A DNA stretch of 64,000 bases from Coffea arabica. Lineage: Eukaryota; Streptophyta; Magnoliopsida; Gentianales; Rubiaceae. Location: contig NC_092328.1 of the NCBI RefSeq assembly GCF_036785885.1, forward strand, positions 14,406,111-14,470,110, read 5' to 3'. This document shows positions 1 through 8,469 of the stretch, one piece after another. The translations under genes were made by a program, and so were the position numbers. The notes below the pieces were generated by a model, which saw nothing but the letters and a program-made list of their open reading frames with translations, was not told the origin of the DNA and ran no database searches. Position 1 is the stretch's first letter. Every line of letters begins with the position of its first letter.

Positions 1-97
1 CACGAACTTTGGGGACTAAATTTGTTTTTGTTAAAATATTGAGGACTAATTTGGCATATAGGCTAAACATTCAGGGAACAAAACTATATTTCTCCCA
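1..97. repeat. Right arm of a MULE-like inverted-repeat element (module boundary repeat)
   Basis: These bases match the right arm of the elements at 36079-36828 and 43501-43976. They share the 'ggactaatttggcatata' block and the end 'atatttctccc', followed by the same flank 'aaatagataatccc'. Only this arm lies in the window. It marks the left edge of the first GH3-bearing module, into which the large MULE later inserted. Confidence 0.6.
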
Positions 98-182
98 AAT
101 AGATAATCCCTTCTGTTATGAGATTATTAGATCTTCCCTTACCTAATTTGCCACATGCTTTACTTTCCATTTTGAATGTATG

Positions 183-191
183 AATTTCATT
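183..191. repeat. Left 9-bp target-site duplication of the MULE
   Basis: The sequence aatttcatt directly precedes the left inverted repeat and recurs exactly at 29027-29035 after the right one. Nine bases is the usual duplication length for Mutator-superfamily elements. Confidence 0.9.
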
Positions 192-362
192 GGGTAAATT
201 CCATTTTGACCTCCTAATTTATACCCGATTTCCCACTTCAGTCCCTAAATTTCAAAATAGGACACTTAAGTCCCTAAACTATTGAATCCATTCCAATTAA
301 ATAAAATCATTAACAAAATCCACAAAATCGTCAGGATTTTTCGAGCGTGCAAAACAAGCGCC
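192..362 (+). repeat. Left terminal inverted repeat of the MULE
   Basis: Aligns end to end with the reverse complement of 28856-29026. Shared blocks include 'cacttcagtccctaaa', 'acaaaatccacaaaatcgtc' and 'gagcgtgcaaaacaagcgcc'. The two arms differ by scattered substitutions; similarity stops just after gcgcc. Confidence 0.9.
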
Positions 363-504
363 TTTAGTGAGACTAATTAAGCAATGAAAACTGAAATAGT
401 TAGGACATAATTGTAAATTCGTCTATTAGGTATAAGGGCCAAAGAAATAAGTCAAAACTGCTTTGTTTCTTTCTTCTTCACTTTGAATTATTCGATTTGA
501 ACAC

Positions 505-520
505 AGAGAGAGAGAGAGAG
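505..520. repeat. (AG)8 microsatellite in the MULE 5' region
   Basis: Uninterrupted AG dinucleotides just upstream of the first open frame of the MULE. Such GA runs are common in plant 5' untranslated leaders; no function can be assigned. Confidence 0.8.
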
Positions 521-588
521 GTGCGAATGATACATTACCCAGTTTCTACTAACAAATACCTTGAAATGATCGTGATTGTGATTCAGAG

Positions 589-879
589 GTGAAGTTTATT
601 GTAAACATGGGAAGGAAGAGGATTGAAGGAGAAATGAGATCGCCATTGAAGAACAAGAAGAGAAAGACCAATCTGGGTAAGAGAAATGATATTAGGGTCA
701 TTGTTTGCTTGTTGGTTATTATAGTAGTGTATATAGTAGTTGGGTTATTTGAATTGTTATTGTTGTCGGCTAGGTTTTGTAGGGATATTGTGGAATGTAA
801 AAAGGGCCAGATTGACCTTTATATGTTAGTGACAAATTATGGTAGACAAAATTGTTTAATGTCGAATATATGGGTCTGA
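589..879 (+). CDS. Unrecognised 96-residue ORF with a basic N-terminus and one membrane segment
   Basis: I do not recognise this frame. It starts with a basic stretch (Arg/Lys-rich to about residue 40), followed by a strongly hydrophobic run at about residues 37-60 (VIVCLLVIIVVYIVVGLF) and a short polar tail. It lies inside the MULE between the left inverted repeat and the transposase, on the same strand. It could be a passenger ORF, the first exon of a longer transcript, or chance. The basic-then-hydrophobic layout loosely resembles the tail of the GRF-type remnant at the other end of the element, but I see no alignable motif. Confidence 0.25.
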   Translation: MKFIVNMGRKRIEGEMRSPLKNKKRKTNLGKRNDIRVIVCLLVIIVVYIVVGLFELLLLSARFCRDIVECKKGQIDLYMLVTNYGRQNCLMSNIWV

Positions 880-1020
880 AAATGATTTGGAGTGTTTTTT
901 AAGTCAATGTTTATGCTGTCCAAACCCTAATGTTCCTTGTATTGAAGACATTGTGGTCCTCGATCCACTGTAAAAGGTGTAAAAAAATTAATTATTGAAT
1001 TACAAATTTTTTTCTTTGAA

Positions 1021-2701
1021 CCAGGAAATGGTGATAGTGGAATTTGGCCTAAACCTTTCTCCTTGTAGATATACCATCAAGGGACCTTCACAAACTTTCC
1101 TAACAAATAGTATATAGAGGGAAGGGTTGATTTTATAGATGGATGCAACCCGAAAATGTGGTCATTAGTAGCTCTAGACAAATGTGGAGAGAGGCTTGCG
1201 TATGATATAAAAGATGGTTTTGGGTGGTATTATCTGCTGCCAGGGATGACATTGGATACAGGCTTGTTCGTTTGTTTGTGTGATAGGGATTGTGAGGTGA
1301 TGGTGAACACATTACCACTACATAGGGTGGCCGAAGTGTTTCTTAGAGTCGAATCAGAAGGTTGTCCATAGGCTGCTATACCCTTAAGTCAAGCTAAGGG
1401 AGATGAAGCCGAAAGGGATAGAGACAGTGATGTAATGATCATAGAAGAGGGTGTCAACACTGATGAAGTGGAACAAGATGGAAGAGAAAATGTTGACAGA
1501 CAAGCAAGGAATAGGTGCTGAAGTTGAACCAGAATGTGAGGATTTTCATTGTGTTGTTGCTGAAGATGAACCAGAAAATAAAGACATGAATAGCAAAGCG
1601 ACTAAAGCTGAAATTGTGGTAGAAGAGAAAGCTGATAGCAGGAGTGACACTGCAAAGGAACCAGAAGATGTTGAAGGCTATGATGAAGCTTCAAATGCAC
1701 AAGTCAGAGAAGAGGATGAATGTAAAAATTGTAATGAAAATGCAGAAAAGGCAACCGGCAATGAAAGTGGTGTAGGGGAAACATCATGTGATAATGCCAG
1801 ACTATAAGAGGATGAAAATGGAGTCAATATTGATGAGAAGTTGGTGGATTCAAACTATGAGGATCAAGGGGGAGACAATGACATATTAGATAAAGCCATA
1901 AGAATTGGTCAAAGTATTGGAAGGGACCTAGGTGCCCATGAAGCTAGTCCTTCGCATTGCAATGAACATGTTCCTTCTCATTGCAGTGAGCAAAGAAAGA
2001 AGAAGTCAGGAAGCAAGAAAGACCCACCCATTGAAATTAACCGCTATGATGACCCTGATATGATTAATATTGATGACAAGGAATCAGAATATGACTCAAA
2101 TGGTTCATTTGAATTGAAGAGTCAAAGTGAATTCGATGAAAATGGGAACAGTAAGACAAGGAGGCCTAAATTTCCAGATTTTAATGAGCAAACAGACATG
2201 AAGAAACCATAGTTTGAAGTTGGTCAGAAGTTCGCATCAGTCATTACATTGAGGTTGGCTGTAAGAATCCAGGCAATTATGGATGGGGGAGATGTGTATT
2301 TCAAGAAAAATTGATACATTGAGGGTAAGAGTGAAATGAAGAAATTGTGACTGGCAGCTATTGGGGTCTAAAATGCAAGGTGAAAATACCTTTCAGATAA
2401 AAACACTTAAGTGATGAGCACACTTGTGGAAGAGTGTTCCACAATAAAAACATGACATCTAGGTTGGCCAGCAAACTATTTGTTGATGAGGTCAGGAAAG
2501 CGCCATCTATGACAGTGCATGAGTTGATGACCAAAGTAACTGAGGAGTTAAATGTTGATTTCAGTATTAAGCAAGGGTATATAACACTTAGAAAAGTGAG
2601 AGACACTATTCAAGGGTCTCAAGACAAACAGTACACCATGTTGGAAGCATTTGGTGGTGAATTGAGGAGTGCAAATCCGGGATCTAGTGTGCTTGTTGAG
2701 A
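1021..2701 (+). pseudogene. MULE transposase, 5' part (PB1-like domain, acidic linker, start of transposase)
   Basis: At 1156-1371 the translation resembles the PB1-like N-terminal domain of plant MULE transposases (KDGFGWYYLLPG, then a C-terminal LRVESEGC). An acidic, low-complexity linker follows at about 1451-2210, then a weak match to the mudrA-type N-terminal region (FEVGQKF..., near 2215), then 2434-2701, which runs into the start of the catalytic domain. The frame is broken: stops at 1805-1807 and 2210-2212, further stops around 2310-2370, and frame changes between 1371 and 1451 and between 2212 and 2434. The gene is then cut by the viral insertion and resumes at 25239. This is a dead copy of a gene whose product would have bound the inverted repeats and catalysed excision and integration in the nucleus. 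Confidence 0.75.
2648..2701. repeat. 54-bp direct repeat flanking the viral insert, left copy
   Basis: Identical over 54 bases to 25239-25292. Both copies encode the same transposase segment (GGELRSANPGSSVLVE). The left copy joins MULE sequence on its left and viral or filler sequence on its right; the right copy is the mirror case. It behaves like a long target duplication. Confidence 0.93.
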
Positions 2702-2724
2702 AAGCTCTCTCTTTTGGTGTAAGA

Positions 2725-3510
2725 GAACCCAAAGAGATTCTTCTAAACTCCTAAACAAAGAAGCAGTTCTTCAATCCAAAGGATATCAATATTTTATTCC
2801 AACCAGCAATGGAAGACAAAGCATTCCAGCCTATCAAATTTCCAAACATGATACAGTTTACATACAGAGAAGCCCTTTGGCAACCCTTACACCAAAAGAG
2901 AGAGCTTTCCTTCTTCAAAGAGAGATTCAAAGAAATACTATTAGAATTCAAGTTCTACGAAGAGCAGGAAGGAATGAAGAATTTCTTCAACATTACAAAG
3001 ACCAAAATAAACAATTATCTAACCAACTTAAAAATGTTGTTTATTGATTTTGCAGGAATATGGATTCAAAAGCAGGAAATTCTAGACCAAAAACTCCTCA
3101 AGATTATGAGATGAGTCTTACTCCTGTAACTCAAAATAGATTCCAATTACTATCAGACTTTCCAGCACTGACCTACAGTCAAGCTGCTTGTACTCCAATT
3201 TCCTCTCAAATTAGACCAATCCAACAAATACCAAAATCCCCAGAAAAATCCACAGAAAATACCTATTTTACAAACCATTTACCCAACATATTACTTTAAC
3301 AAGATTCCAAGAAATACCAATATATTCTACACTCAATCAGCTTACTCAAAGAATCTTTCCTCAAAAATGTTATTGGCAAGCTGATGATCCTTCAAAAAAT
3401 TTGGATTATTACGAACTAATTCTTACAGATACTCAATCTGTAGAAATATTCCCCATTCCAGACAAAAAGAATCCAAATATAATTAGCCATTCTAAGTATA
3501 TAATAAAGAA
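2725..3510 (+). pseudogene. Viral fragment: ORF2 5' two-thirds
   Basis: Matches the array copy from about 12800 to 13583, starting inside ORF2a and ending inside ORF2b. It has the same TGA between ORF2a and ORF2b as every other copy. It also has a 1-base deletion near 3270 that shifts the ORF2b frame. The same deletion is seen in the fragment at 6833-7935, so the two fragments share a variant lineage distinct from the array. Bases 2702-2724, just left of it, match neither the MULE nor the virus and look like filler. Confidence 0.8.
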
Positions 3511-3978
3511 GGAATAATTTCTACTAAATATTGTGAAAGAACAAATGAAACACTAATGGCAGCAAATGGAGAAAATTTACACGTAAAATATAAATTTACA
3601 AAAGGATCAATATGTAATAATGAATATTGTATCAGACATAATTTTATAATTGTAAAAAATATAAATCATGATATAATATTAGGAACACCTTTTTAATTCA
3701 AATTTACCCATTTGCAGTAAACCATGGAGGAATTTCAATAAATATAATGGAAAAAACTATTACTTTTAAATTCTTAACTCCAATAAGACAAAGAGAATTA
3801 CAGATATTACAAACATCTTCTATTTATAAAATAATAAATACTATTACTAAAGTACAACAACATATAAACTATATCAAAGAAGAGAAATCTTATTTAAAAA
3901 TTGAAGAACAATTAAAAGAAGCTAAAATACAAAAAAGAATTTCTGAAATAGAAGAATTATTGAAAAAAGAAAGAAGAA
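3505..3978 (+). pseudogene. Viral fragment: end of protease region to start of reverse transcriptase
   Basis: Matches about 10905-11370 of the array. The left join shares 'aaagaa' between ORF2 and protease sequence; the right join, to the end of ORF2, also falls in an 'aagaaa' run. At 3931-3936 it has six A residues where both array copies have five, so the frame stays open from the protease region into the RT start. This shows that the array copies carry a 1-base deletion here. Confidence 0.8.
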
Positions 3979-5245
3979 ACTGACAAAATTGAGGAGTCAG
4001 CTGGATCATCCGAATCCACTTTTGATCCCTTTGGTGGACCATGCGGACAAGACCCAAATGACTTTTGAAAAAATATGTCGGCCACAATTCAAGAAAAGAA
4101 AATGAAATTCAAATGCAGATGAAATGCAAAGGCAGACGTCCCTATAAATAGATTCAAAATCAGAGGAAGAAGTATTGGTGAATAACCAAGCAATCCTCTT
4201 TTGTTAAACCATTAGCAAACATCCCAATCTCTCTTATTCAATCCCTTTGTATTCAACCACTCTTGTATCCTTTCAATATTTTAATAAGAAGAACAAAGTT
4301 TGGATTCCACAATTGTTTGATTCAAGCTTCCGTTAGCAACTCAAAAATTTTGTAAGTTCCATTATTTAAGTTACAGTCTATGCTCATTTCAAGTACATTT
4401 CAAGTAACCTAGGTAGAAGTGGTATCAGAGCCACACGCGTAGCATGCATATTTAAGACTTTGAATTATTATTACCTTATTTGAATTACTCTCTATTTTGA
4501 TTTGGCTAATTCATGCATTTATGTTTACATATTTTATTAAACTTTTACTGAAATCATTGGTAAGACTTGAAGCCTTGTGAGACCGTTGGTAAGTCCAGGG
4601 TAGGATGTTCCCGGCATAGTGCTCAGTTGTTCCTGACTAGGTAAAACTTTAAATAAATATTAAACATGGCTGCATTTCTTAGACAATTAAAAATAGGATC
4701 TAATTCAAAGCAAGATAATATAGTACAAAGTCATGAATATCATATGCCTATAAATAATTCAGATTGGACTATTCCAGAAGAAAAAATAGAACATATTTAT
4801 AGAATAGACCCGTTAGATTTCAAAACAGCTTTATCAGTTAAAACACATGAAGAAACAATATCTATTCAAGAAGAATATCAATCAATTTCATTACTAAATC
4901 ATAGTACAATTCAGAAATATTTAAGTAAAGGATATCGATACATTCATATAGGTTTAATACAAATTGCAGTAAACCCTTATTCCATTTAGGAGTAGACACT
5001 CCAATATATTTAGCATTAAGAGATACTAGATTCAAAAGATATAAAACTTCTTTACTTTCTATGATTCAAACAAATGTATGTAATGGACCTATATATTTTA
5101 ACTGTACTCCAAATTTTTCAATAGACTTAACAGACCCACATATTTTGAATTCAGTCATATTAGATATTCATCTACAAGGAAATGAATTTGAAAAACACAC
5201 AAAGAATTTTGCAATAATATATAGAATATATTATAGACCTTTATC
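3970..5245 (+). pseudogene. Viral fragment: end of ORF2, promoter, leader and 5' half of movement protein
   Basis: Matches about 14260-15537 of the array. It includes the last codons of ORF2, a TATA box (4143-4150), the primer-binding site (4420-4433), the leader, and a movement-protein start at 4666. The movement-protein frame is shifted by a missing A in an A-run near 4973 and closes at 4989. The fragment stops inside the movement protein at about 5245. Bases 5246-5266 are short filler before the first inverted segment. Confidence 0.8.
4420..4433 (+). promoter_or_regulatory. tRNA-Met primer-binding site (fragment copy)
   Basis: tggtatcagagcca, the caulimovirid minus-strand primer site complementary to the 3' end of initiator tRNA-Met; same context as at 14711 and 22300. 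Confidence 0.85.
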
Positions 5246-5266
5246 AATATTATAGAATTTATTTTG

Positions 5267-5552
5267 TTATAATTTGATCATCTTTTAATTTCCATTTTTT
5301 ATATAAATTAGTTTGAACATTAATTTGTGGTATATTATAGACATCATTTATTCCTATATAGAATGATAGCCAAGTAAAGAAAGGAAAATCAAATTTTCTT
5401 TTTTCTAATTCATCTTTCCATTCTAATATTAATTTTTCTTTATATTCTGATTTTAATTGGAAAAACCAAATTCTTTTTTCAGTATTTTCTTCATCATCAA
5501 AATCTTCTTGTAAATATTTATGATTTATTTTATATGGTTTATTTATAACATT
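5267..5552 (-). pseudogene. Inverted viral fragment: movement protein/coat protein junction
   Basis: Reverse complement of about 15985-16260 of the array. It is informative because it is undamaged at both sites where the array has stops: Trp codons on the minus strand at 5466-5468 and 5292-5294. It shows that the movement protein and coat protein were originally in one continuous frame. Confidence 0.8.
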
Positions 5553-5952
5553 TATTTTGCAAATAATTCAAATATTCTTTGAGCATCTCGGGATTCTGCA
5601 TCATTTGCATTATCATAAAGTTGCTTGCAATTTCTTCGGATGCCATATCTGTCATCTTTTCTTTATCTTTCTTTTGAGTGGTTGGAGTAGGTGTAGTGGT
5701 TGGAATATTAGTTGGCTGTCTTGTCCTCTTTGGAGTAGTTGTTGAAGTAGTTGTTGGCTGATTTGTCCACTTTAGTTTGTCTCCAGTAGTCAAGAATCTT
5801 ATCACATTGGTTTGATCTCCGAATTCTTGATTGAATCCAGTCCACCATTTGATTTTGAATTCTCTGACTAGTGACATTGGAAGAGGTTTTTCTAATTCTT
5901 GATGAATTTTGAAACTCCAGCAAAATATCCATGGTAATTTGAATTCCATATA
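5553..5952 (-). pseudogene. Inverted viral fragment: ORF2 3' half
   Basis: An open minus-strand frame of about 136 codons matching the C-terminal third of ORF2b. It has about 15 more residues than the array copies in a Pro/Thr-rich linker (5700-5770), so this linker varies in length between variants. It is a displaced segment, not a host gene. Confidence 0.8.
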
Positions 5953-6049
5953 TAAAGGTCTATAATATATTGTCTATATATTATTGCAAAATTCTTTGTG
6001 TGTTTTTCAAATTCATTTCCTTGTAGATGAATATCTAATATGACTGAAT
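5953..6049 (-). pseudogene. Inverted viral fragment: movement protein middle
   Basis: Reverse complement of about 15440-15536 of the array, joined on the left to ORF2 sequence within 'ccatat' and on the right to coat-protein sequence. Confidence 0.75.
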
Positions 6050-6240
6050 TTTTAATGTATCAATTTTTGTATTTAATACTTCCATATGTTGAGATATTGT
6101 ATGAAGAATTTGATTTGTATAATTATTTTGTTGATAAATCTTTTTGATATCTTCTAAATTTATAGTGTTATTTGTACTGGATTCAACTTCTCTACCCTTT
6201 TTAAAAGGTGGGGCTATTATATCTCCTTGACCGATGTTTA
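6047..6240 (-). pseudogene. Inverted viral fragment: coat protein N-terminal region
   Basis: Reverse complement of about 8700-8895 of the array, ending near 'ccgatgttta', where it joins a second copy of the movement protein/coat protein junction. Confidence 0.75.
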
Positions 6241-6832
6241 ATTTCTATTTTTTATATAAATTAGTTTGAACATTAATTTGTGGTGTATTATAGATATCAT
6301 TTATTCCTATATAGAATGATAGCCAAGTAAAGAAAGGAAAATCAAATTTTCTTTTTTCTAATTCATCTTTCCATTCTAATATTAATTTTTCTTTATATTC
6401 TGATTTTAATTGGAAAAATCAAATTCTTTTTTCAGTATTTTCTTCATCATCAAAATCTTCTTGTAAATATTTATGATTTATTTTATATGGTTTATTTATA
6501 ACATTTATTTCTCCTTTCATTTGTGAATGAGTTGGGGAATATTCTGATTGATTTTGATTTATGACTTCTGGAACAGGAGTTTTATATTTAAAAGTTGAAG
6601 TACTTTCTAAAGGAAAATTTATTTCAGTTGCTTCATAATTAGAATGTCTTGCTGGTAACCAAGAATAAGTTGAATCAGGTCTTTCTCTTAATGAAGAGAT
6701 TCTTGAAAATCTTATTAAAGTATTTCCATCAGGTTTTTCTATAATATCTTCTGCAGTTGTCTATTCTATATTTCTTGCTATTTGTGGATTTTTAATTTCA
6801 AATTCACTAGGTATGGTTATTTCATTCCATTT
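6236..6832 (-). pseudogene. Inverted viral fragment: movement protein C-terminus and coat protein start
   Basis: Reverse complement of about 15640-16235 of the array. It shares the array's TGA at the movement protein/coat protein boundary (minus-strand codon at 6419-6421). At the next damaged Trp position it reads TAG (6245-6247) where the array reads TGA, so the same codon was hit by two different G-to-A changes. Confidence 0.8.
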
Positions 6833-7935
6833 TAGACAAAGCATTCCAGGCTATCAAATTTCCAAACATGATACAGTTTACATACAGAGAAGCCCTTTGG
6901 CAACCCTTACACCAAAAGAGAGAGCTTTCCTTCTTCAAAGAGAGATTCAGAGAAATACTATTAGAATTCAAATTCTACGAAGAGCAGGAAGGAATGAAGA
7001 ATTTCTTCAACATTACAAAGACCAAAATAAACAATTATCCGGCCAACTTAAAGATGTTGTTTATTGATTTTGCAGGAATATGGATTCAAAAGCAGGAAAT
7101 TCTAGACCAAAGACTCCTCAAGATTATGAGATGAGTCTTACTCCTGTAACTCAAAATAGATTCCAATTACTATCAGACTTTCCAGCACTGACCTACAGTC
7201 AAGCTGCTTGTACTCCAATTTCCTCTCAAATTAGACCAATCCAACAAATACCAAAATCCCCAGAAAAATCCACAGAAAATACCTATTTTACAAACCATTT
7301 ACCCAACATATTACTTTAACAAGATTCCAAGAAATACCAATATATTCTATACTCAATCAGCTTACTCAAAGAATCTTTCCTCAAAAATGTTATTGGCAAG
7401 CTGATGATCCTTCAAAAAATTTGGATTATTACGAACTAATTCTTACAGATACTCAATCTGTAGAAATATTCCCCATTCCAGACAAAAAGAATCCAAATAT
7501 AATTAGCCATTCTAAGTGTATAATAAAGAAAGTTTGTTCACCAAATGAATGGACTTCTCTTTATTCCAAAAAATCATTCTCAGTCAGATTCATTCCAGAT
7601 GGATTCACATATCAAGATTATAAAATGGCATGGTATCGTGCTTTTTTATACAGACCATTCAATCATTCATGGTTCTTCACATTCAAAGAAAGTTGTGCCA
7701 GAGAATTTCCAATTTGATTCAATCATTGGTGGCAATGGTTCAGCCCTCAAAAGGAAATATTACCTCCAAATGTGTTAATGGGATTTCAGACTTATCTCAA
7801 AAGAGCAAAGGGGAAGAGTATATAAGACCTATATTATTCCATATAGAATTCAAAGTACCATGGATATTTTGCTGGAGTTTCAAAATTCATCAAGAATTAG
7901 AAAAACCTCTTCCAATGTCACTAGTCAGAGAATTC
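6833..7935 (+). pseudogene. Viral fragment: ORF2a and ORF2b, damaged
   Basis: Matches about 12888-13990 of the array. It carries the ORF2a/ORF2b TGA, the same 1-base deletion as the fragment at 2725 (here near 7290), and an extra TGA at 7715-7717 where the array has a Trp codon within the Trp-rich motif. It ends at 'cagagaattcaa'. Confidence 0.8.
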
Positions 7936-8026
7936 AATTACATAAAATGCAGCACAACTCCAAGGTGATTTTGAAGGTGTTATTAATCCTTTGTCTATTA
8001 ATGTTTTTATTTCTTTTTTACAAAAT
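7936..8026. other. About 90 bp of unassigned sequence between two viral fragments
   Basis: From 'ttacataaaatgcagcac' to 'ttacaaaattca' I find no match to the viral unit, the MULE or the GH3 modules. It could be filler DNA captured during repair, or a viral region absent from the other copies. A search of the host genome would decide. Confidence 0.45.
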
Positions 8027-8380
8027 TCATTACAGAATTTATCTAAGCCTCAAACTCCTACAATAAATACATTAGATCAAATAATAGAAGACAATTCATC
8101 TGAAGATATAAATAATTCATCTGAAGAATCAATAAATTCAGAAATCGAAGAAAATATAATTTTTCCAATAGAAAAACAATTTGAAGAAAAAGAAGATAAT
8201 CGAATAAATAAAATTAAAAGAAGAAGAACTTATAATAGAAATGATAATAAAAATTGAAAAATGGTAAGTACAAAGAATTATTATTCAAGACCTAGTCCTC
8301 TAGATATTCAATATGAAGAAAGATCAAAATTTCGTACCACTAAATATGATGGAGACTCAATTTATGAATGGAATATAGAT
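8027..8380 (+). pseudogene. Viral fragment: coat protein N-terminal region
   Basis: Matches about 9045-9392 of the array. It has a TGA at 8255-8257 where the array has Trp. It shares the SEIEEN variant with the last partial unit (near 24330), whereas the array core reads SDFEEN, which places it in the edge lineage. It is followed at 8381-8452 by an inverted movement-protein scrap (matching about 15860-15930) and at 8453-8470 by a short filler. Confidence 0.75.
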
Positions 8381-8469
8381 TGATTTATGACTTCTGGAAC
8401 AGGAGTTTTATATTTAAAAGTTGAAGTACTTTCTAAAGGAAAATTTATTTCAAGTACATCTGATTGAAT

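Noticed and set aside
5539..5949. Minus-strand ORF of 136 codons as a host gene
   Set aside because: It is an inverted fragment of viral ORF2b; it aligns with 13905-14244 of the array.
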